From: Lachnospiraceae bacterium NK4A144 | Lineage (GTDB): Bacteria; Bacillota; Clostridia; Lachnospirales; Lachnospiraceae | Length of the DNA stretch: 64,000 nt | Reading direction: 5' to 3' | Assembly: GCA_000424365.1 (NCBI GenBank) | Contig: AUJT01000006.1 | Span: 62,001-126,000, forward strand | Shown: positions 49,819-59,372 of the stretch, one piece after another | How the letters are laid out: the number at the start of each line of letters is the position of its first letter | Numbering within the stretch: the first letter of the stretch is position 1 | Notes under the pieces: generated by a model | Told to the model about the DNA's origin: nothing | What the model saw: only the letters and a program-made list of their open reading frames with translations | Databases searched by the model: none | Translations under genes and position numbers: made by a program

Positions 49819-51018
49819 ATGAAAGTTCTTGTAATAAACTGTGGAAGTTCATCACTTAAGTACCAGCTTATCGATTCCGAGACTGAGCTTGTAATGGCAA
49901 AGGGTCTCTGCGAGAGGATCGGTATTGATGGAAGCAATCTTGAGTATAAGAGAGGCGAGAGCCCGAAGACAAGCACTCAGGTTGAGATGAAGGATCACAC
50001 AGATGCAGTTAATCTGGTCCTCGAGAAATTAAGCGATCCTGAAGAGGGCGTTGTATCTTCTCTTTCCGAGATCGAGGCAGTTGGACACCGCGTAGTCCAT
50101 GGCGGTGAGAAATTTACAAAGTCTGTTCTTATCACAGAGGAAGTTATTAAGGGAATCGAAGAGTGCAATGATCTGGCACCTCTTCACAATCCTGCAAATA
50201 TCATCGGTATCCGTGCATGTCAGTCACTTATGCCGGGAGTACCGCAGGTTGCTGTATTTGATACAGCTTTCCATCAGACGATGGAGCCGAAGTCATACCT
50301 CTATGCGGTTCCTTATGAGTACTATAAGAAATATAAGGTTCGTCGTTACGGTTTCCACGGCACAAGCCACGATTATGTATCAAAGCGCGCAGCAGAGATG
50401 CTTGCAAAGGACATCACAGATCTCAAGCTTATCATCTGCCATCTTGGAAATGGTGCATCCGTAAGTGCAGTTCAGAACGGTAAATGTGTAGATACATCAA
50501 TGGGTCTTACTCCTCTTGAAGGTCTTATCATGGGTACACGTTCCGGAGATATTGATCCTGCAGTTATCACATATCTTATGGAAAAGGAAAATATGTCTGC
50601 TCCTGAGGTGCTTAATATACTTAATAAAAAATCAGGCATTCTCGGTCTTTCAGATGGCATTTCTTCTGACTTCCGTGATATTTCTGAGGCAGTAGCATCC
50701 GGAAATGAGCAGGCAGAGGTTACTCTCGATGCATATGCTTTAAGAGTAGCAAAGTACATCGGCGCCTATGCAACAGAGATGCAGGGAGTAGATGCTATCG
50801 TTATGACAGCAGGTGCAGGTGAGAATAACTCAACCGTTCGTGAGAAGATCTGCAAGTATCTCGGATGGCTCGGAACAAGCTTTGATCCTGAGATGAACAA
50901 GATCCGTGGTGAGGAGTTATTCTTAAGCAAGCCTGAGGACAAGGTACAGCTTATGGTTGTACCGACAAACGAGGAACTTGCGATCGCACGTCAGACAGTA
51001 GGAGTAGTAAGAGGCTAA
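49819..51018 (+). CDS. ackA: Acetate kinase
   Basis: The ATG at 49819 has GGAGGAGAAGGA upstream; 399 residues, the usual length. AckA interconverts acetyl phosphate and acetate with ATP formation, a main energy step in fermentation. VLVINCGSSSLKYQLID, VGHRVVHGGEKF, RRYGFHGTSH and MGTRSGDIDP are all canonical. No pta is visible beside it. The next gene, cca, starts at its stop codon. Confidence 0.98.
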   Translation: MKVLVINCGSSSLKYQLIDSETELVMAKGLCERIGIDGSNLEYKRGESPKTSTQVEMKDHTDAVNLVLEKLSDPEEGVVSSLSEIEAVGHRVVHGGEKFTKSVLITEEVIKGIEECNDLAPLHNPANIIGIRACQSLMPGVPQVAVFDTAFHQTMEPKSYLYAVPYEYYKKYKVRRYGFHGTSHDYVSKRAAEMLAKDITDLKLIICHLGNGASVSAVQNGKCVDTSMGLTPLEGLIMGTRSGDIDPAVITYLMEKENMSAPEVLNILNKKSGILGLSDGISSDFRDISEAVASGNEQAEVTLDAYALRVAKYIGAYATEMQGVDAIVMTAGAGENNSTVREKICKYLGWLGTSFDPEMNKIRGEELFLSKPEDKVQLMVVPTNEELAIARQTVGVVRG

Positions 51019-52406
51019 TGAAGATCGAACTTCCCGAAAAAGTGAGATTTATCATAGAGACTATTGAGAACGCAGGCTTCGAGGCATTTGCCGTCGGAGG
51101 CTGCGTTCGTGATTCTATGATGAATAGACAACCTAATGACTGGGATATAACCACCAGTGCAAAGCCGCAGGAGATAAAGGCTCTCTTTCACAGGACTATA
51201 GATACCGGTATCCAGCATGGCACAGTTACGGTCATGATAAAAAAAGAGGGCTTTGAGGTTACAACTTATCGTATTGACGGTGAGTATGAAGATTCCCGAC
51301 ATCCAAAGGAAGTGACTTTTACACCTGACCTGTCTGAAGATCTGAGACGTCGTGACTTTACGATCAATGCCATGGCATATAATGACAGGACAGGACTCGT
51401 AGATCTCTTTAATGGTGCAGATGATCTGGAGAAAAAGGTGATAAGGGCTGTGGGAGATCCTGAAGAACGCTTCACAGAAGATGCTCTTCGTATCATGAGG
51501 GCTTTTCGTTTTGCGGCTCAGCTTGATTTCTCTATAGATGAAGTCACACGTACTGCGGCGGAAAAACTCGCTCCTACACTCAAAAATATCTCAGGGGAAC
51601 GTATCCGCGACGAGCTTACAAAACTTATCGTTTCAGATCATCCTGAATATCTGAAAGAACTGTATGATTCCGGTATTACCGCAATAGTCATGCCTGAATT
51701 TGATAAGTGCATGGAAACACCTCAAAACAATCCTCATCACGTGTATAACGTAGGTGATCATATCCTGTGCTCCATGATGGAACTTGAGCATAAATGTCTC
51801 AGTGAATTTTTGAAGAAATCAGGATATGAAGAGGATGAGAATACATTCAGGATACTGAGATTTGCCATGATGCTCCATGACATAGGTAAGCCGGACTGCC
51901 GTGTTACGGATGAAGATGGTGTGGATCATTTTTACAGGCATGCTGACAAGGGTGAACGCATTGCAGAAGAGATATTACGGAGATTAAAAGAGGACAATCA
52001 TACGATAGATCTCGTGCGTAGACTGGTCCGTTTTCATGATGACAGACCGGCACCTAATGCAAAGTCAGTCCGCAAGGCTGCATCCAGGATAGGAAGCGAT
52101 ATCTTTCCGCTTTATCTCGCAGTTCATCATTGCGATGTTCTTGCCCAGAGTGATCACCTAAAGGAAGAAAAACTCGAGCATGAAAAGCAGATACTGGACC
52201 TGTTCCTAAAGAGCAGAGAGCAGGGAGAATGTCTCTCACTCAAGGAACTGGACATCAATGGCGGAGATCTTATTAAAGAAGTTGGAATGAAGCCGGGACC
52301 GGAGATGGGACAGGTTCTTAATGCACTTCTTGATAAGGTAATAGATGATCCTGTATTGAATGAGAAACAAAAGCTGATTTCACTCGCAAAAGACTTGATT
52401 AGATGA
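51018..52406 (+). CDS. cca: CCA-adding tRNA nucleotidyltransferase with HD domain
   Basis: 462 residues; the start overlaps the ackA stop (TAATG). The class II nucleotidyltransferase core has AFAVGGCVRDSMMNRQPNDW, the DWDIT metal site and RRRDFTINAMAY (written RRDFTINAMAY here). An HD domain with MLHDIGKPDC lies near residues 285-400. The enzyme adds or repairs the 3' CCA of tRNA; the HD domain may give additional phosphodiesterase activity. A structured repeat follows its stop. Confidence 0.95.
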   Translation: MKIELPEKVRFIIETIENAGFEAFAVGGCVRDSMMNRQPNDWDITTSAKPQEIKALFHRTIDTGIQHGTVTVMIKKEGFEVTTYRIDGEYEDSRHPKEVTFTPDLSEDLRRRDFTINAMAYNDRTGLVDLFNGADDLEKKVIRAVGDPEERFTEDALRIMRAFRFAAQLDFSIDEVTRTAAEKLAPTLKNISGERIRDELTKLIVSDHPEYLKELYDSGITAIVMPEFDKCMETPQNNPHHVYNVGDHILCSMMELEHKCLSEFLKKSGYEEDENTFRILRFAMMLHDIGKPDCRVTDEDGVDHFYRHADKGERIAEEILRRLKEDNHTIDLVRRLVRFHDDRPAPNAKSVRKAASRIGSDIFPLYLAVHHCDVLAQSDHLKEEKLEHEKQILDLFLKSREQGECLSLKELDINGGDLIKEVGMKPGPEMGQVLNALLDKVIDDPVLNEKQKLISLAKDLIR

Positions 52407-52421
52407 CAATAAGACAATAAT

Positions 52422-52581
52422 ATGATGTCAGGGTAAAAAGTAAAAAATTCGATTGTGCTTGCACAAGAAGAATTTTTTATTTGGAACCCGCAAAACACGA
52501 GCATGTAGCGTAATTACGCGGAATGCGAGTGTTTTAGAATTGCGGGAGCTGCATAAGCAGCGTAGCAATTCGTGACATCAG
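52422..52581. repeat. Full-length structured dispersed repeat, second large copy
   Basis: TGATGTCA (52423-52430) is the exact complement of TGACATCA (52573-52580). Internal stems are GGGT/ACCC with AAAAAATTC/GAATTTTTT and tip TTGTGC-TT-GCACAA, the AAAACAC..GTGTTTT hairpin and GAATTGC..GCTGC-ATAA-GCAGC..GCAATTC. It follows cca and is the only notable feature of the 259-base gap 52407-52665. Confidence 0.8.
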
Positions 52582-52665
52582 ATATGAGGCCTGTCATGCC
52601 GGACAGGCTATAGAGACTCGTTCATTTGGGGAAGTGAATGAGATATGTATAAAAGAGGGGATCAT

Positions 52666-54213
52666 ATGGGGAGAAGGACAAAAATATGCCGGGCGCAGTT
52701 TACTCAGGGTCGGAAAAGAGCACAGCTTCTTTTCCTGCTTCTTTGTACTGCGCTTATTTTTGTTGCATGCAAAAAAGGTGGTACTACCCAGGTTGAAGCA
52801 GCCTCTGAAAATAGCGTACTTACGGCAGCGGGGGATGAAGACTTGAAAGCCGGCGGAACGGCAGTGATACTTCAGGTAGATGAAAACCGTCAAAAAATCA
52901 TATTTGAAGCAATAGATACGTCAGAGCAGTATGAGCTCTCATATGATGGGAAAACTCTGATGTTTGATGAATATGGAGCAGCACAGGTTCCCGCTGAACT
53001 CAGGGTCGGAGATATAGTGGATATAGTAGTATCCATTCATTCCGGTGTCCTGACTGAGGTCAATGGTACAAAAGGTACTTTCTGTGTACAGGATCTAACA
53101 GATTATGAGATAAATCTGAATCGTGGAGTTTTTTCTACAGATGGAAAAAATTACAGGATAACGGACAAAACTGTTGTGGTTGAAAACGGTGTTCCCGGTA
53201 AATTTGCGGACATAAAAAAGGGTGACCGTCTGACGATCCGTGGAATAGATCATGATATTTATTCCATAATTGAGAATGGCGGAGTAGGTTATGTGCGTAT
53301 CCGCGGGGCAGAATCATTTCAGGGGGGATGGATAGAACTTGGAGAAAAAATCCTCCCTGTTGAGAACAATATGCTTGTGGAAGTTCCGGAAGGAAGCTAT
53401 GAAATGATGGTTTCCTATCATAAATACGGCGGGACGAAGAGCGTCAGCGTTCAAAGAGGAAAAGAAGTATCCGTGGATGTAAGTGATCTGAAGGGAGAAC
53501 TGTTAAAGTATGGAAAGATCACCTTTACATTCACACCGCAGGGGGCAGCGCCTACTGTGCGGATAGATGGAGAAAAGGTTTCTACGGCGATACCTGTTGA
53601 ACTGGAATACGGCATACATTCGCTTGATATCTTTGCTGATGGATATGTAACGATCCGTAAATACATCAGTGTAGGATCACCGATGGCAAATCTGGATGTA
53701 CAGCTGGAGGAAGTGAAAGAGTCGGAAGCAGCGTCTGAAGAAGCAGAAAGCACTAAAGAGGCTCACGAAGCAAAGCCCGATTCGACCACTTTACCTGATA
53801 AATTTACAAAGGATGATGAAAAGGAAGAAGAGGAGAAAAAGGAAGAAGAGAAGAAAAAGGAAGAAAAGACTGAGACAGGCAATAGCAACACAGGAAATAC
53901 TCAGACGGGAAACACAAATACTCCGGTAAATACGCCGGAAGATCCGACTTCTGTAAGCTCCACTACCAACCAGCTCTATATAGACAGCCCGGAAGGTGTG
54001 GAAGTGTATTTTGACGGTTCTTATAAGGGAATAGCGCCCTGCCACTTTGTAAAGAGCGCGGGAACTCATGTTGTGACCCTTATGAAAAACGGATATGTGA
54101 CAAAAAATTACACGATCACGTTAAGTGCCACAACTGATAATGAATCCTACTCTTTTAATGAACTAAAAAAAGAAAAGAAGAAGGATGATGATGTACAGAC
54201 TGTAAGCGATTAG
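52666..54213 (+). CDS. PEGA-domain probable lipoprotein
   Basis: ATG at 52666 with GAGGGG upstream, 515 residues. LLCTALIFVACKKGG looks like a lipobox with Cys near residue 36; the aromatic at -3 is a less usual fit. Several beta-rich domains follow. Two PEGA modules are visible: one around residues 290-345 (YGIHSLDIFADGYVTIRKY) and one at the C-terminus (EGVEVYFDGSYKGIAP). A Lys/Glu and Asn/Thr-Gly rich linker separates them. PEGA domains occur in wall or S-layer-like proteins. Its end overlaps the convergent DHH gene by four bases. Confidence 0.8.
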   Translation: MGRRTKICRAQFTQGRKRAQLLFLLLCTALIFVACKKGGTTQVEAASENSVLTAAGDEDLKAGGTAVILQVDENRQKIIFEAIDTSEQYELSYDGKTLMFDEYGAAQVPAELRVGDIVDIVVSIHSGVLTEVNGTKGTFCVQDLTDYEINLNRGVFSTDGKNYRITDKTVVVENGVPGKFADIKKGDRLTIRGIDHDIYSIIENGGVGYVRIRGAESFQGGWIELGEKILPVENNMLVEVPEGSYEMMVSYHKYGGTKSVSVQRGKEVSVDVSDLKGELLKYGKITFTFTPQGAAPTVRIDGEKVSTAIPVELEYGIHSLDIFADGYVTIRKYISVGSPMANLDVQLEEVKESEAASEEAESTKEAHEAKPDSTTLPDKFTKDDEKEEEEKKEEEKKKEEKTETGNSNTGNTQTGNTNTPVNTPEDPTSVSSTTNQLYIDSPEGVEVYFDGSYKGIAPCHFVKSAGTHVVTLMKNGYVTKNYTITLSATTDNESYSFNELKKEKKKDDDVQTVSD

Positions 54214-55178
54214 TCGGAGAAAAAGTTCTGGTAGCGTTCTGAGAAGAATGCTTCAAAATGAAGATCCGGGAAAGCTTCTTTGTACTTAGTGAGGTTTATA
54301 AGACCACCGGCTTTGTCGGTATGACCTCCACCGTTTCCTATACCCTTTGCGATATAGGCGGCAAGTTCATTAGCCAGAACTTCTTTAACACAGCTTCGCA
54401 CAGAAAATTTTACATAATCAGGATGCTCCGCATAGACGATACACGAATAGATCGTGTCGACCTGCAGGCAGATATCGCTTATGAGTCCAAGAATATTTGA
54501 ATCGCAGTCATCGGCCTTTAAGATGGCAAAATGCCACTTCTCGTTTACGATAGCCCGTATCATAGCGAGCCCGGCGATCTCCAGCTCTCTGAGTGAGAGA
54601 TTGGAGTTATTCATAAGTTTTATCAGATCATAATCAGCATTCAGTGTGTCCTGCATTTCCCGGTCGAGAGGATTGTAGATCTCGGCAAAAGCTCCGGTGT
54701 CGGTGTAAAGCCCGTAAAAAAGGGCTGTTGCTAGATCCGGGTGAGCATTTACATCAAATCCTGCGTCTGAAAGGAGCTTCCAGATGATAGTGGAGCAGCT
54801 TCCGTACTCAGGACGGATATCTCGTAGGCATCCGCTTGGAAGACGTCCGGGCTGATGATGATCGATTATCACGATATTATCGGACGGAAAACGAGTCACG
54901 TTTCCGGAACCGTACTGGCAGTCTACATTTACGAGAACGCCTGATACACGGTAGGGAGTCGGAACATATTCTATCGGAATATTTAGCTCTTCCACCATGA
55001 TCTGGAGATTTTTCTTTGTTATCTGTTCATGTCCGGAATAAATGAGCTTTATCCGGTACTTTCCTCGAGTCATGAAATACTTATATAGAGCAAATCCAGA
55101 TGCAATAGTATCGGCATCTGGATTGTCATGACACTGTATAGTTATACTCAGGTTATCTGCTATCTGGTCAAGAATCAT
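54210..55178 (-). CDS. DHH-family phosphoesterase (NrnA-like)
   Basis: 322 residues. DHH/DHHA1 proteins such as NrnA degrade very short RNAs, pAp or cyclic dinucleotide products. HDNPDADTIASGFAL, the DHH motif in NIVIIDHHQPGR and the C-terminal GNGGGHTDKAGG block are present. In an organism that makes c-di-GMP, such an enzyme could also degrade pGpG; this is inference. It is transcribed from the gap it shares with ispE. Confidence 0.88.
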   Translation of the reverse strand: MILDQIADNLSITIQCHDNPDADTIASGFALYKYFMTRGKYRIKLIYSGHEQITKKNLQIMVEELNIPIEYVPTPYRVSGVLVNVDCQYGSGNVTRFPSDNIVIIDHHQPGRLPSGCLRDIRPEYGSCSTIIWKLLSDAGFDVNAHPDLATALFYGLYTDTGAFAEIYNPLDREMQDTLNADYDLIKLMNNSNLSLRELEIAGLAMIRAIVNEKWHFAILKADDCDSNILGLISDICLQVDTIYSCIVYAEHPDYVKFSVRSCVKEVLANELAAYIAKGIGNGGGHTDKAGGLINLTKYKEAFPDLHFEAFFSERYQNFFSD

Positions 55179-55388
55179 ATAGTCACCATTTTTCGTCCCC
55201 TGCTTTGGATGATTCTACCATAAATTAAGAGAATATTAAACGAAAAAAAATGATTATTGTATTGACTTTTATACAAGAATGCTCCAAAATGTATACAAGA
55301 CTTTATACGTGAGACTGCGTCAGATCAGTCGTAACACAAACGGACATCCGACAACATTTTGTTAGAAATGTTTATAGAGGAGATGGTA

Positions 55389-56258
55389 TTGAAACAGAAA
55401 GCATACGCCAAGATCAATCTGGGACTTGATATTGTCGGATTGCGCGAAGGAGACGGTTATCATCTGCTTCGTATGGTCATGCAGACATTAAAGCTCTGCG
55501 ATTTCGTGACAGTAGAGAGTGTTCCCGGAAAATCAGGCATACAGACTCATACAGATAATGCTGATATCCCGGATGATAAGCATAATCTGGCATATCGTGC
55601 GGCAGCATTGCTGGCTGAAGAATTTCATATCGAGGATGGTATTGATATAACTATCGAAAAAAAGATCCCGGCAGAGGCAGGTCTTGCGGGAGGAAGTACA
55701 GATGCGGCAGCAGTTCTCAGGGCAGTAAATGAAGTATTTGGCCTGGGGCTTACTGCAGAAGAACTTATGGAAAGAGGCGTGCGTCTCGGTGCCGATGTTC
55801 CGTACTGCATTGTCGGAGGCACAAAGCTTGCTGAGGGTATCGGAGAGAAGCTTACAGAGGTGGATCCGCCGCTTCGTGAATGCGGCGTGCTGTTAGTTAA
55901 GCCGCCGGAAGGTGCATCTACACAGGAAGTTTATCGTGACTATGATAGAAGCGAGCATAGTTATCATCCTGACATTGACGGTATCCTGACAGCTATCAGG
56001 ACAGACGACTATGACAGTGTCTGCCGTCTGCTTGGCAACGTGCTTGAGGATGTTACTATCCCGAAGGTGCCGGTGATCGGCGAGATAAAGAAATTTCTTC
56101 AGAAAGAAGGAGCGGATGGTGTTCTGATGAGCGGAAGCGGTTCAACCGTATTTGCGCTTTTTGGAAATAAAGATAGATTGGCAGAGGCTGCGAAGGCAGC
56201 AAAAGCCGAATTTCCGGATGCGGCGGTCATACAGACGGAAACAATAAGCAATATCTGA
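55389..56258 (+). CDS. ispE: 4-diphosphocytidyl-2-C-methyl-D-erythritol kinase
   Basis: A TTG at 55389 gives MKQKAYAKINLGLDIV, the expected IspE start, with GAGGAG seven to eight bases upstream; 289 residues. IspE phosphorylates CDP-methylerythritol in the MEP isoprenoid pathway. AKINLGL, the GHMP ATP loop PAEAGLAGGSTDAAAVL and the C-terminal LMSGSGSTVFALF are intact. The gap before it (55179-55388) is AT-rich and repeats TATACAAGA near 55270-55305; TTGACT at 55264 may be its -35. Confidence 0.95.
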   Translation: MKQKAYAKINLGLDIVGLREGDGYHLLRMVMQTLKLCDFVTVESVPGKSGIQTHTDNADIPDDKHNLAYRAAALLAEEFHIEDGIDITIEKKIPAEAGLAGGSTDAAAVLRAVNEVFGLGLTAEELMERGVRLGADVPYCIVGGTKLAEGIGEKLTEVDPPLRECGVLLVKPPEGASTQEVYRDYDRSEHSYHPDIDGILTAIRTDDYDSVCRLLGNVLEDVTIPKVPVIGEIKKFLQKEGADGVLMSGSGSTVFALFGNKDRLAEAAKAAKAEFPDAAVIQTETISNI

Positions 56259-56315
56259 AACCATCGGAATACGGTGTAAACCGGGAAAACAATACAGAAA
56301 AGGGGAGCTACAGAA

Positions 56316-57023
56316 ATGAGTAATTATTCAACGTATCAGGACAAACAGAATGAGGCATTTCTTACGTTAAGAGATACCGTGTTCAATCAGCTCAGACTTC
56401 AGATCCTTCACGGTGAGCTGAAGCCGGGTGAGAGACTGATGGAAGTGGCACTGGCTGAGAGACTGGGTGTTTCACGTACACCGGTACGTGAAGCGATCCG
56501 TATGCTTGAGCAGGAAGGTCTTGCAGTACTTCTGCCGCGTCGTGGTGCTCATGTAGCAAGTATCGATAATAAGCAGCTTGAGGATATGCTTGAGGCAAGA
56601 CGTACACTTGAGACATTTACAGTAAATGCGGCTTGCAGCCATATTACAAAGGCACAGCTCGCAGAGCTTCGTCAGCTCAATGCAAAGTTCAGAGAAGCTG
56701 TAGAGAGCAAGGATGTTGTTGCGATCGCTGATACAGACTTTATCTTCCACGAAGCTATTGCTAAGGATTCGGGAAATGAGCGTATCACAGAGATACTTCA
56801 GCACCTTAAGGAGCAGCTTTTCCGTTATAATTATGAGTATCTTAAGGATACAAAGGATCACAGACATCTGATCGATGAGCATGAAGCTATCTGTGATGCA
56901 TTTGAGATAGGTGAGAATAATACCGCTGTTGAGATCATCAAGATGCACATTGACAATCAGGAACTCGGTATTTATTATCATCTCGAGCAGGAAGAAAAAG
57001 AAAAGCAGAAGAAAAAGCGCTGA
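56316..57023 (+). CDS. GntR-family transcriptional regulator (FadR/FCD type)
   Basis: 235 residues, AAAAGGGGAG upstream. The winged helix covers about residues 15-85 (LKPGERLMEVALAERLGVSR then TPVREAIRMLEQEG), and the helical FCD ligand-binding domain covers 95-225, with metal-binding histidine candidates in FIFHEAIAKDSGN and DEHEAI. FCD regulators respond to small organic acids or metal-bound ligands. The gene lies 57 bases after ispE; no target site is evident. Confidence 0.93.
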   Translation: MSNYSTYQDKQNEAFLTLRDTVFNQLRLQILHGELKPGERLMEVALAERLGVSRTPVREAIRMLEQEGLAVLLPRRGAHVASIDNKQLEDMLEARRTLETFTVNAACSHITKAQLAELRQLNAKFREAVESKDVVAIADTDFIFHEAIAKDSGNERITEILQHLKEQLFRYNYEYLKDTKDHRHLIDEHEAICDAFEIGENNTAVEIIKMHIDNQELGIYYHLEQEEKEKQKKKR

Positions 57024-57055
57024 ATGCCGTCCGGCATCCGGTGCCGGAGGAATAT

Positions 57056-57478
57056 ATGACAGAAGAAGTGCTGGTCAGCATCCGTGGATTTCAGTTTGGC
57101 GGAGATAATGGCGAGGACTCGGTTGAGATCGTCACTAACGGCAAGTACAAAAAGAAGGGTACAAAGGGATATCTTCGTTTTGAGCAGTTTGAAGAAGATG
57201 AAGGTATGACAAAAAATATCCTGTCATTTGAAGAAGGAACTGTTTCATTGACCCGACGGGGTGCTTCCCAGCTGCATATGAGTTTTCTTACAGGAAAGAA
57301 AACCCTTACCAGCTACGGAACTCCTTTCGGGGAAATTGTGATGGGACTGGATACAAAGAAGATCCGTATTGAAGAATCGGAAAATGAGATACGGGTCGTT
57401 ATTAACTATGCCATGGATATGAACTATGAATATCTTACGGATTGTGAGTTAACGGTTCTGATAACGCCAAGAGTATGA
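57056..57478 (+). CDS. DUF1934-family protein
   Basis: ATG at 57056 preceded by GGAGGA, 140 residues. The beta-barrel pattern (EEVLVSIRGFQF, then GTPFGEIVMGLDTKKIRI and VVINYAMDMN) matches the YwiB/DUF1934 family, a calycin-like fold of unknown function found across Firmicutes. It is 32 bases after the GntR gene and ends in a bidirectional terminator. Confidence 0.83.
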   Translation: MTEEVLVSIRGFQFGGDNGEDSVEIVTNGKYKKKGTKGYLRFEQFEEDEGMTKNILSFEEGTVSLTRRGASQLHMSFLTGKKTLTSYGTPFGEIVMGLDTKKIRIEESENEIRVVINYAMDMNYEYLTDCELTVLITPRV

Positions 57479-57508
57479 AAAAAGCACCCCTTGTGGGGTG
57501 CCTTTTTT
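57478..57508. terminator. Bidirectional terminator between convergent genes
   Basis: AAAAAAGCACCCC and GGGGTGCCTTTTTT flank a TTGT loop, giving a T-run on both strands. It reaches the stop codon of the minus-strand gene. Confidence 0.92.
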
Positions 57509-57989
57509 ATAGCGGCTTTGCGCCTGCTTTCTTCTGAAGTTCTTCTTTCCACTGAGCGAACTTTGACTTTTTCTTTGGCGGTTCACTGGAAATGCTGTTT
57601 CCGCGGAGTCCCTTTACGCTTGTGATGTAAAGACCGCTTACGGTTGCCTTAACTTCTTTCTTTACCGGGATGGAATCAAAGATCTTATCATCACAGATAA
57701 AGCTCATGATCTGCGGACCAACCTTTCCCTTTACGATGGGAACCTTGGAACCACGGAGAAGTTTCGGTGTCTGCTGAACTACGATATCCGGAAGACCGGC
57801 ATCTTTAAGCTTCATACGCTTTTTGTCAATGATCAGCATGGTGACATTTTGCTTTGCTGCATCGATTGCGGCCTGCTGCTCTTCCTGTTTTTTCTGGGCT
57901 TTACGGCCAAGGATATAGAGAACAATCAGTGCAATGATGAGAATTGCAAGGATTACGAGTAATACGATGGTGACGGGATGTAACTGCAA
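57507..57989 (-). CDS. Single-TM protein of unknown function
   Basis: A TTG start at 57989 is preferred since AGGAGG lies eight bases upstream; this gives 160 residues. A TM helix (VTIVLLVILAILIIALIVLY) is close to the N-terminus, followed by a basic helical segment and a small soluble beta domain (residues 50-130), then a Lys-rich tail. I do not recognise the family. It is widely spaced from other genes and forms a single unit. Confidence 0.7.
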   Translation of the reverse strand: MQLHPVTIVLLVILAILIIALIVLYILGRKAQKKQEEQQAAIDAAKQNVTMLIIDKKRMKLKDAGLPDIVVQQTPKLLRGSKVPIVKGKVGPQIMSFICDDKIFDSIPVKKEVKATVSGLYITSVKGLRGNSISSEPPKKKSKFAQWKEELQKKAGAKPL

Positions 57990-58184
57990 TTTCACTTCCT
58001 CCTGAAAAGCTATAAATAACAGACGATACAAAACATTATACAGAAATCGTCTGTATACCATATAAGAATATACCATTAATTTCCTATGGAATCAATTCAA
58101 AACCGCTTAATGCTTTATAGAAGCGTAGATTTGTGTTATAAATATTAGTAAGTTTGTTTAAAAAAACAAAAGGAGTCAATGATT

Positions 58185-59279
58185 ATGAAGCGAGCAGCAG
58201 TTTATTTCGGCGCTGCATTACTTGCGACAGTTTTTCTTGCCGGTTGTGAGAAATCCGGAGAAGACAAACTGAGTAAGATCGATGCAAAAAAGTATGTGAC
58301 ACTTGGCGAATACAAGGGGCTGGAAGTAACTATCAATGATACAACTGTTTCTGAGGAAGAAGTTGACGAAGCAGTTAAGAGTGCGCTTTCCGCAAAAGCG
58401 ACAAAAGAACCGGTGACTGATCGTGCGGTCCAGGATTCGGACACAGTTAATATCGACTATGTCGGAAAAAAGGATGGCGTGGCATTTGATGGTGGTACAG
58501 CAGCCGGTTATGATCTTACTATCGGAAGTCATACATTTATCGATGGCTTTGAAGATGGGCTCATTGGCGCAAAGATTGGAGAGAAGCGTACACTGAATCT
58601 CACATTTCCTGAGAATTATTCATCAGAGGAGCTTGCAGGAAAGGCTGTTACCTTTGACGTGACCGTTAATTCCATCAGCGCAAATGTAGTTCCGGAACTT
58701 ACCGATGATGTAGCTAAGGAACTTGACAGCACAGTAAGCACTGCAGACGAGTATGTACAGAAAAAACGTGAGAGCCTTGAAAAGTCAAAGAGCGATGCTG
58801 CAAAGTCAGCTGCCTTTGCAGATCTTCTGACACAGGTTCAGGAGAAATCAACCATCGTTTCCGGTGATGAGATCCCGAAGTGGCTTGTAGAAAAGAATGT
58901 TGAGACTGAAAAGAAGGGCTTTGAAGCAAGCCTCACGATGTATGGTCTCGATATGGAAACATATCTGAAGCAGTATGGCATGACCGAAGACGAGTTTAAT
59001 ACTCAGGTAAAGGAATATGCGGCAACCGAAGCTCAGCAGCAGCTCCTTGTGGAAGCGCTTGCCCAGGCTGAAAATATAAAACTCGATGCTGAGTATGTCG
59101 AAACAAAATTAAAAGAAGATGCTGAAAAATACGGCTATGATGACGTAGAGACCTTTAAGAAGATGCTTTCAAGTCAGGGTGCAGCAGATACATACAGGAT
59201 CACTCTTCTGTCAGAGCTTGTTGAAGATATGCTGCTTAAGAATGCAAAGGTCACCAATCCGGAGATGATCAACTGGTAA
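58185..59279 (+). CDS. Trigger-factor-like lipoprotein with FKBP domain
   Basis: ATG at 58185 is preferred because AGGAG is nine bases upstream; 364 residues. VFLAGCEKSG is a good lipobox, so the protein should be anchored outside the membrane. Residues 85-165 match an FKBP-type prolyl isomerase (VNIDYVGKKDGVAFDGG, FIDGFEDGLIGAKIGEK). The remaining part is like the C-terminal chaperone arm of trigger factor. This is not the ribosome-bound trigger factor. It probably folds secreted proteins at the outer face of the membrane. Confidence 0.88.
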   Translation: MKRAAVYFGAALLATVFLAGCEKSGEDKLSKIDAKKYVTLGEYKGLEVTINDTTVSEEEVDEAVKSALSAKATKEPVTDRAVQDSDTVNIDYVGKKDGVAFDGGTAAGYDLTIGSHTFIDGFEDGLIGAKIGEKRTLNLTFPENYSSEELAGKAVTFDVTVNSISANVVPELTDDVAKELDSTVSTADEYVQKKRESLEKSKSDAAKSAAFADLLTQVQEKSTIVSGDEIPKWLVEKNVETEKKGFEASLTMYGLDMETYLKQYGMTEDEFNTQVKEYAATEAQQQLLVEALAQAENIKLDAEYVETKLKEDAEKYGYDDVETFKKMLSSQGAADTYRITLLSELVEDMLLKNAKVTNPEMINW

Positions 59280-59300
59280 GTTGAGACCAAGCAGGTACAT

Positions 59301-59318
59301 AAAGGCAATTTTGCCTTT
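59301..59318 (+). other. Short hairpin upstream of asnS
   Basis: AAAGGCAA pairs with TTGCCTTT across TT, 55 bases before the asnS start. There is no T-run after it, so a terminator is doubtful. Confidence 0.35.
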
Positions 59319-59372
59319 AATATGCTGCCGAATGAACGCAGCACAGATAGAATATTAAGGAGAAAATTTACA

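Noticed and set aside
59280-59372. T-box leader before asnS
   Set aside because: Only 93 bases are available and no T-box sequence or specifier stem is visible.
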